64,000 nt of DNA from JANQRX01 sp963663975 (GTDB taxonomy: Bacteria > Pseudomonadota > Alphaproteobacteria > Rhizobiales > Kaistiaceae): positions 1-64,000 of the forward strand of contig CAXXRA010000015.1 in NCBI GenBank assembly GCA_963663975.2, given 5' to 3'. Numbering within the stretch: the first letter of the stretch is position 1; the number at the start of each line of letters is the position of its first letter. The notes below the pieces were generated by a model. The model was not told where the DNA came from. It saw only the letters and a list, made by a program, of their open reading frames with translations, and made no database searches. This document shows positions 25,336 to 35,752 of this stretch, piece after piece. The position numbers were made by a program, and so were the translations under genes.

Positions 25336-27162
25336 GGCACTGACCAGGTGTTCTTCGCGGTCATTGCCACCACCGTCACCCTGGCCGCGGTTTTCGTCCC
25401 GATCTCCTTCTTTCCCGGCCGCGCCGGGTCCCTGTTCGCCGAATTCGGCTTCGTCCTTGCCTTCGCGGTGACGGTCTCCTCGTTTGTGGCGTTGACGCTG
25501 GCGCCGATGCTGGCATCGCGGGTGCTGGCCAGGACCGTCAGCCCGGGCCGCGCCAGCGTCCTGATCGGCCGTTTCGGCACTGGCCTGGCCAAACTCTACG
25601 GCCGCATCCTCGATGCCTGCCTCGGCGCTCCGCTGGTGGTCGTGGTGGTGGCGGTGGGATTTGCGGCCGCCGCCGTGGTCGGCTTCCGCTTCCTTCCCGC
25701 CGAACTCACGCCGCTGGAGGATCGCGGGTTCATTCCGATCTTCGTCAGCGCACCGCAGGCCACCACCGTCGACTATACCGACGGGCAGATCCGGCAGATC
25801 GAGGCCGCGGCACGCCCGTTTCTCGAGAGCGGCGAGGCAACCAATATGTTCGCGATCGCCTTTGGCCGCGGCGGCGGCGGTTTCATGTTCCTGACGCTGG
25901 CCCCGTGGAGCGAACGGGAGCGCAGCCAAGCCGAGATAACCTCCGATCTGAACGCACGGCTCCAACAGATTCCCGGCGTTCAGGTTTTTGCCCGCCGGCC
26001 CAACAGCCTGGGCATCCGCGGCGGCGGCCGGGGGCTGCAGTTTGCCGTCGTCGGCGACGACTATGAAGCACTGGCCGATGCGGCCGGGCAGATGTCCCGG
26101 GCGCTCGAAGACAACCCGTCATTCTCCCGTGTCCGAGTCAGCTACGACACCACCCAGCCGCAGATGTCGATCCGTATCGACCGTGACCGCGCCGCCGAAA
26201 TCGGTTTGCCGCTGGCAAGCATTGCGGCGGCCGTGCAGACGTTGCTCGACGGTCGCGACCTCGGCAATTTCTTTATCGGCGACAATCCCATCCGGATCCG
26301 TGTGCGGGTACCCTCGGGCATGATCCAGGACGCCAACGCGCTGGACGGCATCCAATTGCGCGCCGACAGCGGCCAAATGATCCCGCTGTCGTCGATCGTC
26401 ACGTTCGAGGAGATCGCGGTGGCCCCGAACCTGCCGCGCCAGGATCAACTGCGTGCGGTCCCGGTGACGGCGGGTCTGGCCGATGGTGTCGATCTGCAGC
26501 AGGCCATGGCGATCGCCCGCGATCTGGCCGCCAATATCGGGCCGTCAGGGACCAGTCTCGCTTTCACCGGCGAGGCCAAGGAGCTCGAGACTGCCGGCCG
26601 TGGCGCCGGGCGGACCTTCATCTTCGCCCTGCTGGTGGTGGTGCTGGTGCTTGCAGCGCAGTTCGAAAGCTTTGCCAGCGCCATCATTCTGATCGCCACG
26701 GTGCCCTTCGGCGTTGCCGCGGCGGTGTTCGCAATCCTACTGACCGGCGGGTCGCTGAACATCTACAGCCAGATCGGCCTCGTCCTTCTGGTCGGGCTGA
26801 TGTCGAAGAACGGCATCCTCATCGTCGAGTTCGCAAATCAGCTTCGCGACGCCGGCCAGACCGTTCGCGAGGCGATCCGCAATGCCGCCATGATCCGGCT
26901 CAGGCCGGTGGTGATGACGATGATTTCGACGGTATTCGGCGGGGTGCCGCTGCTGCTTCTGGCCGGCGCCGGATCGGAGGCCCGTCGGGCGCTCGGATGG
27001 ATCATCGTCGGCGGGCTTGGGTTTGCAACGCTGGCAACGCTGTTTCTGACACCGGTGGTGTTCAGTCTGCTGGCGCCTCTGTCGCGTCCCAGGGCGGCGG
27101 AGAGCCGGCGGCTGGCCGATGAACTACAAGCCGCCGAGCGGGATCAGGCCGGATCATCCTGA
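25336..27162 (+). pseudogene. RND efflux permease, 3' part after the IS
   Basis: This is the continuation of the gene broken at 22448, in phase after the GGCA duplication (TDQVFFAVIATTVTLAAVFV). It includes the second porter domain (EDRGFIPIFVSAPQATTVDY) and the last transmembrane block (LYSQIGLVLLVGLMSKNGIL-type: IYSQIGLVLLVGLMSKNGIL), ending at 27162 with a normal RND C-terminus. The 604-codon frame from the GTG at 25348 is intact but lacks the N-terminal half, so it cannot form a pump alone. Confidence 0.92.
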
Positions 27163-27607
27163 CCCGAGGGCGGCCGCAAACGAAGCTTCGCCCCAGTGCG
27201 GTCAAGCGTTGTGATGGAAATCCGAGCTTAAAAGGGGAGACAGGGCGGGCATTTCAGCCTCCCTTGTCCGGCGACATCCTCCTGCGTCGAGTTATACGCC
27301 TGCGAAAATCACGGCCAGCGCTGCAGTCGGATCTCATGCCGATCCAGTTACCCGGTCTCCCCCTGTCAGGCGATCCGACCGGCAGAAGCCGGCGTACGCC
27401 CCCTGTGCCGCCCCCAACTCCCGTATTTTTATCAAGCAAGAGCGGCCTGCCACGTACTAGTACAGAGATCCGTGGCATGGGATCCATGATAAACCAACAA
27501 ACACATAGAATCCAAGTGGATTTCATCTGGTCGTGATCTGGTGAAAATCGCCGCAATACCGGCGCTCGACGCCCCCGAACGCACGAATTCCTGTGATGAC
27601 CGGTCGA
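27163..27607. other. 445-bp intergenic region between convergent RND genes
   Basis: No coding frame with recognisable features. Two convergent genes end at its borders, so terminators are expected. I see several short inverted stretches but no clear GC stem followed by a T run. Confidence 0.4.
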
Positions 27608-30600
27608 CTACTCCGCCGGCTCTTCCGGTTTACGCGCGTAGGCGGGAGCACCCGATCCGGCGATCTGAGGCTCGCGTTTCATCACCCGGTCGTAAAACAT
27701 GCGCAGCCGCGCCAGACCGGCCAGCGAGGCCGGCGTGACCACCAGGGTGAGCACGGTGGCGAAGCCGAGGCCGAAAACGATGGCGGTCGACAATTGACTC
27801 CACCATTGGGTGGAGGGCGCGCCGATGCTGATCTCGCGGTTGATGAAGTCGATGTTGAGGCCGAACGCAATCGGCAGCACGCCAAGGATGGCGGTGACCG
27901 CTGTGAGCAGCACCGGACGGGCACGCTCGCGGCTGGTGCGCAGCACCGCCTCCTCATAGGGCACGCCCTCGCGCCGCAGCCGGTCATAGGTATCGATCAG
28001 GACGATATTGTTGTTGGTGACAATGCCGGCGAGGGCGATGATGCCAAGGCCGGACATGACAATGCCGAACGCCTGGCCCATGACGATCATGCCGATGAAG
28101 ACGCCGATGGTCGAAAGGACGACCGCTGACAGGATCAGCGCCACGCTCGACAATTTGTTGAACTGAGCCAACAGCACCGCAAAGATCAGGAACAGTGCGG
28201 TGCCGAAGGCGCTGAGCAGGAATTCCTCGGCCGCTGCCCGCTCCTCGTCCTCACCCGACAGCTTCCAACTGACCACTCCGCCAAAGTCGGTCGCCTCGAG
28301 TTGCTCGGTGACGGCTTGCTGCACCATTGCGGTCTGCACCCCTTCGGCAACATTGGCGGTGACCGTCACCACCCGCCGACCATCCACCCGATTGATAATT
28401 CCGATCCGGCGCGAGGGCACACGCTTGACGAAATTACCGATCGGCACCGACCCGGCCGGAGTCTGTATTTCCAGGGCGTCGATCTGATTGAGGGTTCGGC
28501 GATCTTCCGGTACGCGCAGGATCAGGTCGACCGGCTTGTCGGTGCTGGCGGGTCGGTAATCGGTGATTTTCATGCCGTTGGTGACCAACTGCACGACCGA
28601 TCCCACCGCCCCGACGCCGATGCCGTATTTGGCAGCCTCGGCCTTGTCGATCTCGAGCCGCCAGTCGATGCCCGGCATTGGCAGACCGTCGTCGAGGTCA
28701 CGTATTTCCGGCCGCTTGGCGAGTTCGGTGGCGACCTGGCGCGCCGCCGCCTCAAGCGCATCCGGGAAGACGCTCGAGAGCTGGACCTGGATCGGCTTGC
28801 CGGTCGGCGGACCGGCCTGGGGGGAGGTGACCTCCACTCTGATGCCGGGAATGTCGGCGGTGCGTTCGCGCACCTCGTCCATGATGACGCCGGCCTTGCG
28901 TCGCTCCTGCCAGTCGATGAACTCAAACTGAATCTGGCCGATCACGTCCTCGGTGATCTGATCGGATCCTTGGCCCATGTCGCCCGAGCGGGTGTAGATG
29001 GTAGACAATTCTTCCATGTCGAGGATGCGATTCTCGACCGTGCGCACCAGCCGGTCTTTCTCCGATACCGACAGATTACCGCGGGCGTGTACGAGCACCA
29101 CCCCGGCGTCCGGCTCCACGTTGGGAAAAAACTCGACCCCTGCGCCGACCCGACCGTAAAGCGTGACGACGCCGACAAGGAGGCCGAACGCCAGCAATAT
29201 GGTGATGATGTAATGGCGCACCGCCAGCCTGACCGTCTTCATGTACAGTCCGTCGGAGGGTATCGCGTCGCGCTTCACCTCGTGCGGCTTGCCGATTAGG
29301 GCGCCCAGCGTCGGGGTGAAGATCAGCGCGGCGACCAGCGAAGCGCTCAGCGTGGCAATCAGCGTAATCGGCATGAACTTCATGAATTCGCCGACGATGC
29401 CGGGCCAGAACAGCAGCGGCAGGAAAGCGGCAATGCGGGTCAGGGTGGCGGCCGTCACCGGTCCCGACATGCGGGCGGCGGCAAAAGCATAGGCCTCGGG
29501 CGGCTCCATGCCCTCGCTCATCCGCCGTTCGGCAAACTCCGAGACGATGATCGCATCGTCCACTAGCATCCCGACCGCCAGGATGAGGCTGAACAGGACG
29601 ACGATGTTCATGGTCGCGCCGAAAGTGTCGAGCCCGAGGACGCCGACCAGGAAGGCAAACGGCACCGCAATGCCGATGAAGATAAAGGCGCGCCCGCCGA
29701 GGATGAACAGGATCACCATCGCCACCAGCAGGAGTGCCGTGGTCACGCTGTTCTGCAGGTCGGCAAGCATCTGCCGGATGAACTTCGACGAATCACCGAT
29801 GAAGCGGACCGAAATCGCCCCCGGCCAATTTGGCTGCATTTCCGCAACCGCTGCCTTCACCCCGTCGACGGTGTCGATCAGATTGGCGCCGACGCGCTTG
29901 GAGACCTCGATCACGACGGCGGGCCGCCCGTCGACCCTGGTGATCGTTTCGGGATCCTTGAAGGTCGGCAGGATGGTGGCGACTTCCCTGAGCGTGATGG
30001 CGGCCGCACTGGAGGCGGCGACGGGAATGTTGAGAACGTCCTCGGGCGTCTCGATCAGCGCCGGTACCTTGACCGCGAACCGGCCCCGTGGGCCTTCCAG
30101 CGCTCCGGCAGCGACCAGGCTGTTGCCCTGGGCGGCGGCGAACGCGAACTGATCGAGCGAAACGCCGAGACTCTTCAACAGCATCGGTTCGGCAATGATC
30201 TCGACGACCTCGTCACGCACCCCCCGGAGCGTCGCCGAGAGCACGCCCGGGACCTGCTCGATCCGGTCCTCGGCGTCTCGTGCGATGCGTCCCAGAGTCC
30301 GCTCCGAAACGTCGCCGGCGAGGGCGACGTTGACGACCGGCAGAAGACTGAGATTGACTTCCTGGACGGTTGGCTCGTCGGCGTCGACCGGCAGGTCCGG
30401 TTTGGCGTCGTCGACCTTCGATCGAACGTCGGCCAGAGCGGTGTCGGCGTCGAAACCGGCCTCGTATTCCAGCAGAACGAATCCGCCGCCTTCAAATGCC
30501 GCCGACGACATCTCCTTGACGTTCTCGACCGACCCCAACGCCGTTTCCATCGGCCGCAGCAGCAGCCTTTCGGCGTCTTCCGGCGAAATGCCGCGTTGCG

Positions 30601-30751
30601 AGAGCTGGACGTAGATGATCGGAATGTTGATGTCCGGCTCCGCCTCCTTGGGAATATTGATGTAGGAGAGGGCGCCCGCGACCAGCAGGAAGACCAGGAG
30701 GGAAAGCGTCAGTCGCGCCCGGCTGACCGCCAGATCAACGATCCACCTCAT
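27608..30751 (-). CDS. RND-family efflux permease (AcrB/HAE1-like)
   Basis: An intact 1047-residue inner-membrane proton/drug antiporter. The N-terminal helix (LTLSLLVFLLVAGALSYINI) is followed by EAEPDINIPIIYVQLSQRGI; the central block has FSLILAVGMLVDDAIIVSEF with the Asp pair of the proton relay in helix 4, then PVTAATLTRIAAFLPLLFWP. The second half repeats the design (LGIIALAGIVTNNNIVLIDT). Length and motifs match the family. It is encoded after its adaptor with a 4-base overlap. Compared with the broken RND gene it is a different lineage (INIPKEAEPDI rather than VRELPNIDRPV), so it is not a duplicate. Confidence 0.95.
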   Translation of the reverse strand: MRWIVDLAVSRARLTLSLLVFLLVAGALSYINIPKEAEPDINIPIIYVQLSQRGISPEDAERLLLRPMETALGSVENVKEMSSAAFEGGGFVLLEYEAGFDADTALADVRSKVDDAKPDLPVDADEPTVQEVNLSLLPVVNVALAGDVSERTLGRIARDAEDRIEQVPGVLSATLRGVRDEVVEIIAEPMLLKSLGVSLDQFAFAAAQGNSLVAAGALEGPRGRFAVKVPALIETPEDVLNIPVAASSAAAITLREVATILPTFKDPETITRVDGRPAVVIEVSKRVGANLIDTVDGVKAAVAEMQPNWPGAISVRFIGDSSKFIRQMLADLQNSVTTALLLVAMVILFILGGRAFIFIGIAVPFAFLVGVLGLDTFGATMNIVVLFSLILAVGMLVDDAIIVSEFAERRMSEGMEPPEAYAFAAARMSGPVTAATLTRIAAFLPLLFWPGIVGEFMKFMPITLIATLSASLVAALIFTPTLGALIGKPHEVKRDAIPSDGLYMKTVRLAVRHYIITILLAFGLLVGVVTLYGRVGAGVEFFPNVEPDAGVVLVHARGNLSVSEKDRLVRTVENRILDMEELSTIYTRSGDMGQGSDQITEDVIGQIQFEFIDWQERRKAGVIMDEVRERTADIPGIRVEVTSPQAGPPTGKPIQVQLSSVFPDALEAAARQVATELAKRPEIRDLDDGLPMPGIDWRLEIDKAEAAKYGIGVGAVGSVVQLVTNGMKITDYRPASTDKPVDLILRVPEDRRTLNQIDALEIQTPAGSVPIGNFVKRVPSRRIGIINRVDGRRVVTVTANVAEGVQTAMVQQAVTEQLEATDFGGVVSWKLSGEDEERAAAEEFLLSAFGTALFLIFAVLLAQFNKLSSVALILSAVVLSTIGVFIGMIVMGQAFGIVMSGLGIIALAGIVTNNNIVLIDTYDRLRREGVPYEEAVLRTSRERARPVLLTAVTAILGVLPIAFGLNIDFINREISIGAPSTQWWSQLSTAIVFGLGFATVLTLVVTPASLAGLARLRMFYDRVMKREPQIAGSGAPAYARKPEEPAE

Positions 30752-31863
30752 GCCGGCGGTTCCGCGCCGACATCCGTTTCAGCCGCGGACACCGCTTCGA
30801 CAACGTCGCCGCTCTTGACGAAATCCTGACCGACCACGATCACCCGTGCCGAGCCCTCAATTCCCGTGACCCACACGTTGCGGCGGCCATCATCGACGAT
30901 CTCGACGGGCACGAACCGGACCTTGCTGTTGTCGTCGGCGACGCGGACCCCGAGATGACCCTCGTCGGAAAATACCAGTGCCGAGCGCGGCACGGCGGCG
31001 GCCTGGATCTGGGCAAGCGACACCACCATTTCGCAGGTCACGCCATCGGCGATCCGGGCATCGGGATTGGCTATGGTTGCCTCCACCGGGTAGGTGCGGG
31101 TGGCGGTATCGGCGCTCAATCCGACAAAATCCACCGCGCCGTGCACCTTGGTTCCGTCGATGAAGCGTATCTCGGTCGCTTGCCCGGGCAGGACACCGGA
31201 GCGACGGGTCTCGCTGACCGCGCCGACCGCCAACATCGGATCGGGATCGACGATCTCGGCGATCTCGAGGCCGACCTGGACCGCCTGTCCCAACTGGGCG
31301 GGGACCGAATCGACGATCCCGTCGATCGGGGATTTGACCAATGAGCGGTCGGCCCCGGCGTTGGCCGAAGCCACAGCGGCGCGCGCGGCGGCGACCGCGG
31401 CCTCCAACGCCGGCAGACGATTACGGGGCGCATCACCACGTTCGATCAGCGTCCTGTTGGCCTCGAATTCGGCGATGCGTTGATCGAGCAGCGCAAGTGC
31501 CTGACTGACCGCGGCCTGACGCCCCTCATCGGAAATCCTGGCCACGACGTCGCCGGATCTGACACTGTCGCCACGGCTGATGTTGAGCTCGATGATGACG
31601 CCGGCGCCGCGGGCGACCGCTTTGGCGCGATTCTCGGCCCTGGTCACGCAGGACAGCACAATTTGCCGGTCATGGGTCTGGGCTGTGGTCGTGGTGACGG
31701 CGACCCTCTGTACTGGGATCTGCACGTCCGCTGGCGCCGCTTCGCCTTCCACCGACCCTTCTTCGGCTTCCGGTCCAAGCAGTCCCGATGCGATCCACAA
31801 TGTGGCTCCAATCACCAGGGCGACGGAAACGATGCGGCTCGGCTTAAAAATTGCAGAGGCCAT
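30748..31863 (-). CDS. RND efflux periplasmic adaptor (HlyD/MFP family)
   Basis: A 371-residue membrane-fusion protein. An N-terminal hydrophobic anchor (SRIVSVALVIGATLWIASGL) is followed by the barrel and lipoyl halves (ARGAGVIIELNISRGDSVRS; VKSPIDGIVDSVPAQLGQAV) around a short coiled-coil hairpin (residues about 135-185). The C-terminal domain includes VPRSALVFSDEGHLGVRVAD. It bridges the permease at 27608-30751 to an outer-membrane factor that is not in the window. Start and end spacing show it is the first gene of a two-gene operon. Confidence 0.92.
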   Translation of the reverse strand: MASAIFKPSRIVSVALVIGATLWIASGLLGPEAEEGSVEGEAAPADVQIPVQRVAVTTTTAQTHDRQIVLSCVTRAENRAKAVARGAGVIIELNISRGDSVRSGDVVARISDEGRQAAVSQALALLDQRIAEFEANRTLIERGDAPRNRLPALEAAVAAARAAVASANAGADRSLVKSPIDGIVDSVPAQLGQAVQVGLEIAEIVDPDPMLAVGAVSETRRSGVLPGQATEIRFIDGTKVHGAVDFVGLSADTATRTYPVEATIANPDARIADGVTCEMVVSLAQIQAAAVPRSALVFSDEGHLGVRVADDNSKVRFVPVEIVDDGRRNVWVTGIEGSARVIVVGQDFVKSGDVVEAVSAAETDVGAEPPA

Positions 31864-32190
31864 TTTCGGTCATCCGAGGCTGTTGATCTCATTTGCGCCG
31901 TGGTGCGCACGCTGTCGCGGATATGGGGCCGCCGTGCGCGATTGTGAACCGGCGGATTTTGTTTTCCTGACACTTCAGATTAGCGGTCGGTGATTTCGGT
32001 GTCGACATCGCCACGCAAACTGACACGCCTCACCGCGGCACCATTGTCGATCGGAGGCTGCCGGCCGCCCGGATTCAACCGCGCGAATATCGACTTATCG
32101 TCTCGCAAATGAAATCCTTTTAGAGAGGTTCTCCGCCAACCGACGGGCGCCGGACGAGATCGGGCCGGCGCTTCTTTTCCATTGCCCGCC
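31864..32190. other. 327-bp divergent intergenic region
   Basis: It separates the leftward RND adaptor from the rightward aminotransferase, so it should hold both promoters. I see no strong palindrome, and no ORF with plausible features. Confidence 0.35.
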
Positions 32191-33369
32191 ATGCGCAGCA
32201 CGAATCCGGTCTATACGGACCAGCCAACAACGATTTTCGAGGTGATGACACGGCTCGCCAACGAGCACGATGCCATCAATCTCGGGCAGGGTTTTCCCGA
32301 TGTCGACGGACCGGGCGACGTCAGGGCGGCCGCGGCGACGGCGCTTGTGGAAGGCACCAACCAATACCCGCCGATGATGGGCGTGACCGAACTGCGCCAG
32401 GCGGTAGCGGATTCGCAGCGTCGATTCCTTGGGCTCGACATCGATTGGGCGCGTGAGGTGCTGATCACCTCCGGCGCAACGGAGGCGCTGTCGGACAGCA
32501 TCATGGCGCTGGTCGAGCCGGGGGATGAGGTGGTCCTGTTCGAACCGCTCTATGATTGTTACCTGCCGCTGGTGCTGCGCGCCGGGGCCGAGCCGCGCTT
32601 CGTCCGCCTGACCCCGCCCGATTGGCGGATGGCCGGCGAAGACCTTGAGCGTGCCTTCGGGCCACGGACCAAGGCCGTCATCCTCAACAATCCCATGAAC
32701 CCGGCCGCCAAATGCTTCAGTGCCGCGGAATTGGCGATCCTTGCCGACTTTGCCCGGCGGCACGACGCCTATGTCATTTGTGACGAAGTCTACGAGCACA
32801 TCGTCTTCGACGGGCGCCGTCACCGTCCACTGATGTTGCTGGACGGCATGCGCGAGCGCTGTCTCCGCATCGGTTCAGCCGGCAAGACGTTCTCGCTGAC
32901 GGGCTGGAAGGTCGGCTATGTCACCGCAGCACCCGACCTGCTCGAACCGATCGTCAAGGCGCACCAGTTCACGACGTTCACCACCGCGCCCAATCTGCAG
33001 CGGGCGGTCGCCTATGGACTGGGCAAGGAGGACGCGTATTTCGATGGCCTCGCCGGCGATTTGCAGCTCAAACGGGATCGCCTGGGTGCGGGGCTGACCG
33101 GGATTGGATTGCCGGTGGCTCCGTGCGCCGGAACTTATTTCGTGACCGCCGATTTCGCGTCGCTGACGACCGCGATGGACGACGTGGCTTTCTGCCGCAA
33201 GATGACCGAAGAGGCTCGGGTCACCGCGCTTCCCTTGTCGGCCTTCTACCACTCGGGCGCGCCGCAAACCGCGATCCGGTTCTGTTTCTCCAAGAGGGAT
33301 GCGGTTCTGGATGAGGCGATTGCACGATTGAAGACCTGGACCGCAGCGGCTTTTCCGGCACTCAGCTGA
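32191..33369 (+). CDS. PLP-dependent class I/II aminotransferase
   Basis: A 392-residue fold-type I aminotransferase. The N-terminal part has INLGQGFPDVDGPGDVRAAA and NQYPPMMGVTELRQAVA; the cofactor ring stacks on Y of FEPLYDCYLPLV; NNPMNPAAK and VICDEVYEHIVFDG precede the Schiff-base Lys in IGSAGKTFSLTGWKVGYV. The C-terminal Arg that binds substrate carboxylate lies in TAIRFCFSKRD. The sequence is closest to methionine/glutamine-oxoacid aminotransferases (YbdL/KAT-like). The ATG at 32191 is chosen; an in-frame TTG lies 9 bases upstream. It is a monocistronic gene convergent with the TIGR03808 gene (8-base overlap of ends). Confidence 0.92.
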   Translation: MRSTNPVYTDQPTTIFEVMTRLANEHDAINLGQGFPDVDGPGDVRAAAATALVEGTNQYPPMMGVTELRQAVADSQRRFLGLDIDWAREVLITSGATEALSDSIMALVEPGDEVVLFEPLYDCYLPLVLRAGAEPRFVRLTPPDWRMAGEDLERAFGPRTKAVILNNPMNPAAKCFSAAELAILADFARRHDAYVICDEVYEHIVFDGRRHRPLMLLDGMRERCLRIGSAGKTFSLTGWKVGYVTAAPDLLEPIVKAHQFTTFTTAPNLQRAVAYGLGKEDAYFDGLAGDLQLKRDRLGAGLTGIGLPVAPCAGTYFVTADFASLTTAMDDVAFCRKMTEEARVTALPLSAFYHSGAPQTAIRFCFSKRDAVLDEAIARLKTWTAAAFPALS

Positions 33370-34708
33370 CCCGGTTGCGCTCAATCTGCAGGTGCTCGAA
33401 CTCCTCCGCGCCGCTGAGGGCCAGATCACCGGAGGCGCGCTCCTGCCAACGCATGCCGACGATAGCGCCGCGTTCAGAGCCTGAGATCAGATTGTCGCTG
33501 ATGACGGCGGACCCGGCGCCATCGACGACGGTGACCGCTATGCCCACCCCTGCATTGCGGATGACATTACCGGTGGCCGCCACGTCGCGAAGGAACGGCC
33601 CCCAGCCCAGAGCCATGCCGAAACGGGGGGCGTTCTCGACCACATTGCCGGTCGCCGAAATATCCGCTTCCAGGGCGATGCCGGTACCGAAACCATTCTT
33701 GTGGGGGCCCTCGCGTTTGAGATTGCGCACGATGTTGCCACTGACCACGGCAATCCGCCCGCCCTCCTTGAAGTTGACAACGCTGATGCCGTTGGCGGCG
33801 CCGTCAACGATGTTGTTGGCGATCACCGCACCTTCAAAGCTGAATTCGGCATAGATCGCCGTTTCGCCGCTGCGCATGCAATTGTTGCCGGTGATCTGCA
33901 CATTGCTGGCCGAATTGGCGCGTACGGATAAGAACGCGCAGTCGGCAATGCGATTGTTGGCGACCAGGACGCTGTCGGCCCTGAAGACGTTGATGCCGTT
34001 GCCGTACTGTCCGGTTCCCCCGGACTGCGCGCCGATGCCCTCGACGCGGTTGCCGGTGACGATGGTGCCGCCTTCGCCCTTGGTCCAGCGATAGACCAGG
34101 ATACCGCCATTGGCGCAATCCTTGACCACATTGTCGGCGATCGACAGTCCGGTCGACTCGACCGCCCTTATCCCGGCGTTGGCGGCGCCGCCGATCACCG
34201 TGCGGGTAACCCGCCCCCCGCACCGGTCAAGGGCCAGGCCCGACCGGCTGCTTCCCTCGATGATGCAGTCCTCCACGACCACATTTTTGGTCGAGGCCAG
34301 ATGAACCAGCCCCGGCACGTATTCGTCCATCGTTTTGCCGGCGCCGTCGAAGGTCAGGCCGGTCAGCGACACGAACTCGGCCTGGCTGGAGGAGATCATG
34401 TGGGCGCCGCCGCCGAACACCAGCCGCGTGGCGCCGGGAACGCCGGCCAGGCGCGTTCGTGCCGGAAGCCTGAGTTCGGACACGACATAACTGCCGGCGG
34501 GCAGATAAATCTGGCGATCGTCATTGGAAGCCGCGCCCAGCAGGCGCTGCAGCGTATGGCTTCGATCGCGCACGCTCCCGGTCAGCAATCCGAGCTCCGG
34601 ATTGTCGATGCTGCTGTGCCGGGACAGGTTGCCTGAGCCGACCGCGGCGGCAGCCGGCGCGGCAACTGTCGCGCCCAGCGCGCCTGTGAGAAAGGCCCTG
34701 CGATCCAT
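33362..34708 (-). CDS. Tat-exported parallel beta-helix repeat protein, TIGR03808 type
   Basis: A 448-residue protein with a twin-arginine signal (MDRRAFLTGALGATVAAPAA) and a body of right-handed beta-helix turns, visible as recurring short NxI/GNxV patterns: VVEDCIIEGSSRSGLALDRC, LSIADNVVKDCANGGILVYR, VLVANNRIADC, VQITGNNCMRSGETAIYAEF and AVIANNIVDGAANGISVVNF. This matches an uncharacterised family described for Rhizobiales. The ATG at 34708 has GGGGAGGAT upstream. It is exported folded, which may imply early disulfides or a need to avoid periplasmic folding. Pectate-lyase-like polysaccharide binding is possible; no catalytic residues are evident. Confidence 0.9.
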   Translation of the reverse strand: MDRRAFLTGALGATVAAPAAAAVGSGNLSRHSSIDNPELGLLTGSVRDRSHTLQRLLGAASNDDRQIYLPAGSYVVSELRLPARTRLAGVPGATRLVFGGGAHMISSSQAEFVSLTGLTFDGAGKTMDEYVPGLVHLASTKNVVVEDCIIEGSSRSGLALDRCGGRVTRTVIGGAANAGIRAVESTGLSIADNVVKDCANGGILVYRWTKGEGGTIVTGNRVEGIGAQSGGTGQYGNGINVFRADSVLVANNRIADCAFLSVRANSASNVQITGNNCMRSGETAIYAEFSFEGAVIANNIVDGAANGISVVNFKEGGRIAVVSGNIVRNLKREGPHKNGFGTGIALEADISATGNVVENAPRFGMALGWGPFLRDVAATGNVIRNAGVGIAVTVVDGAGSAVISDNLISGSERGAIVGMRWQERASGDLALSGAEEFEHLQIERNRVS

Positions 34709-35065
34709 CAATCAATCCTCCCCAAACGGTCGACACGGTCAAACGCTTCAAGTTTCGTGCCGACGCCGTGTGCCGATTTGGGACGGTCGCCCTTACCCTG
34801 CCGGCCCTCGAGGCAAGCGAATGGGACGAGATGAGATGGCCCTGGACGGTTGTCCCGCGCCTCGGCCCGGGCAGGCAGCATCGGACGGGCCATCGTGGGC
34901 TGCGTCCTGGGCAGCCTCCTGCGCCGGTCGTCGAATCGCTGGTGACCGATCGCGATAGTGCGGTCATGATGGTGCGGTCATATTGCTCCGGCGAGGGACC
35001 GCGCCTATGGTCCGAGCGCAATTCAAATCGCCGTCAGCCTGTTCCGGCTTTGAAGGAGTCTCGCC
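34709..35065. other. 357-bp region upstream of sodB
   Basis: Divergent between the TIGR03808 gene and sodB. A 10-base direct repeat, GTGCGGTCAT, occurs at 34958 and 34972 (14-base period), about 90 bases before the sodB start; it could be a tandem activator/regulator site. No protein-coding frame is supported. Confidence 0.35.
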
Positions 35066-35671
35066 ATGTCTTTCGAACTTCCAGACCTGACCTACGATTA
35101 CGAGGCGCTTCAGCCTTACATGTCCCGTGAAACGCTGGAGTTTCATCACGACAAACACCATCAGGCCTACGTCACCAACGGCAACAATCTGCTGTCCGGT
35201 TCGGGCCTGGAAGACAAGAGCCTGGAAGAGGTCGTACGCCAGAGCTACGCCAAGAATGCCGGCCTGTTCAACAACGCCGGTCAGCACTACAACCACATGC
35301 ATTTCTGGAAGTGGATGAAGAAAGATGGCGGCGGCGACAAACTGCCCGGGGCGCTGGCCTCGGCGGTGGAGTCCGACCTCGGCGGCTACGACAAGTTCCG
35401 CACCGACTTCATTCAGGCCGGCGTGACACAGTTCGGATCGGGATGGTGTTGGCTGGCGGTACGAGACGGCAGGCTGAGCGTGATGAAAACACCGAACGGT
35501 GAAAGCCCGCTCGTGCACGGCGCGGTGCCGGTTCTGGGCTGTGATGTGTGGGAGCACGCCTACTACATCGACTATCGCAACGCGCGGCCGAAATACCTCG
35601 AGGCGTTCGTCGACAGCCTGATCAATTGGGACTACGTCCTGGAGCTCTACGAGAAGGCGGCGGCGGCCTGA
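35066..35671 (+). CDS. sodB: Superoxide dismutase [Fe/Mn]
   Basis: A 201-residue enzyme that dismutates superoxide to oxygen and peroxide. Metal ligands are H27 (FHHDKHHQAYV), H77 (GQHYNHMHFWKW) and the Asp/His pair of GCDVWEHAYYIDY. The active-site gateway has FGSGWCWLAV. The N-terminus (MSFELPDLTYDYEALQPYMS) is typical of alphaproteobacterial Fe-type or cambialistic enzymes. There is no signal peptide, so it is cytoplasmic. AAGGAG lies 9 bases before the ATG. Confidence 0.96.
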   Translation: MSFELPDLTYDYEALQPYMSRETLEFHHDKHHQAYVTNGNNLLSGSGLEDKSLEEVVRQSYAKNAGLFNNAGQHYNHMHFWKWMKKDGGGDKLPGALASAVESDLGGYDKFRTDFIQAGVTQFGSGWCWLAVRDGRLSVMKTPNGESPLVHGAVPVLGCDVWEHAYYIDYRNARPKYLEAFVDSLINWDYVLELYEKAAAA

Positions 35672-35752
35672 GCCGGGAGGGGCGCGCGACAACGCTCAAG
35701 CGCCACGCTTCATCAGCCCGACCCTCACCGATCATGACAACCGGAAAGGGGA

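Noticed and set aside
27163..27607. A gene or RNA in the gap between the convergent RND systems
   Set aside because: Frames here are short, lack ribosome sites and have no recognisable motifs; no strong structured RNA signal is visible by eye.
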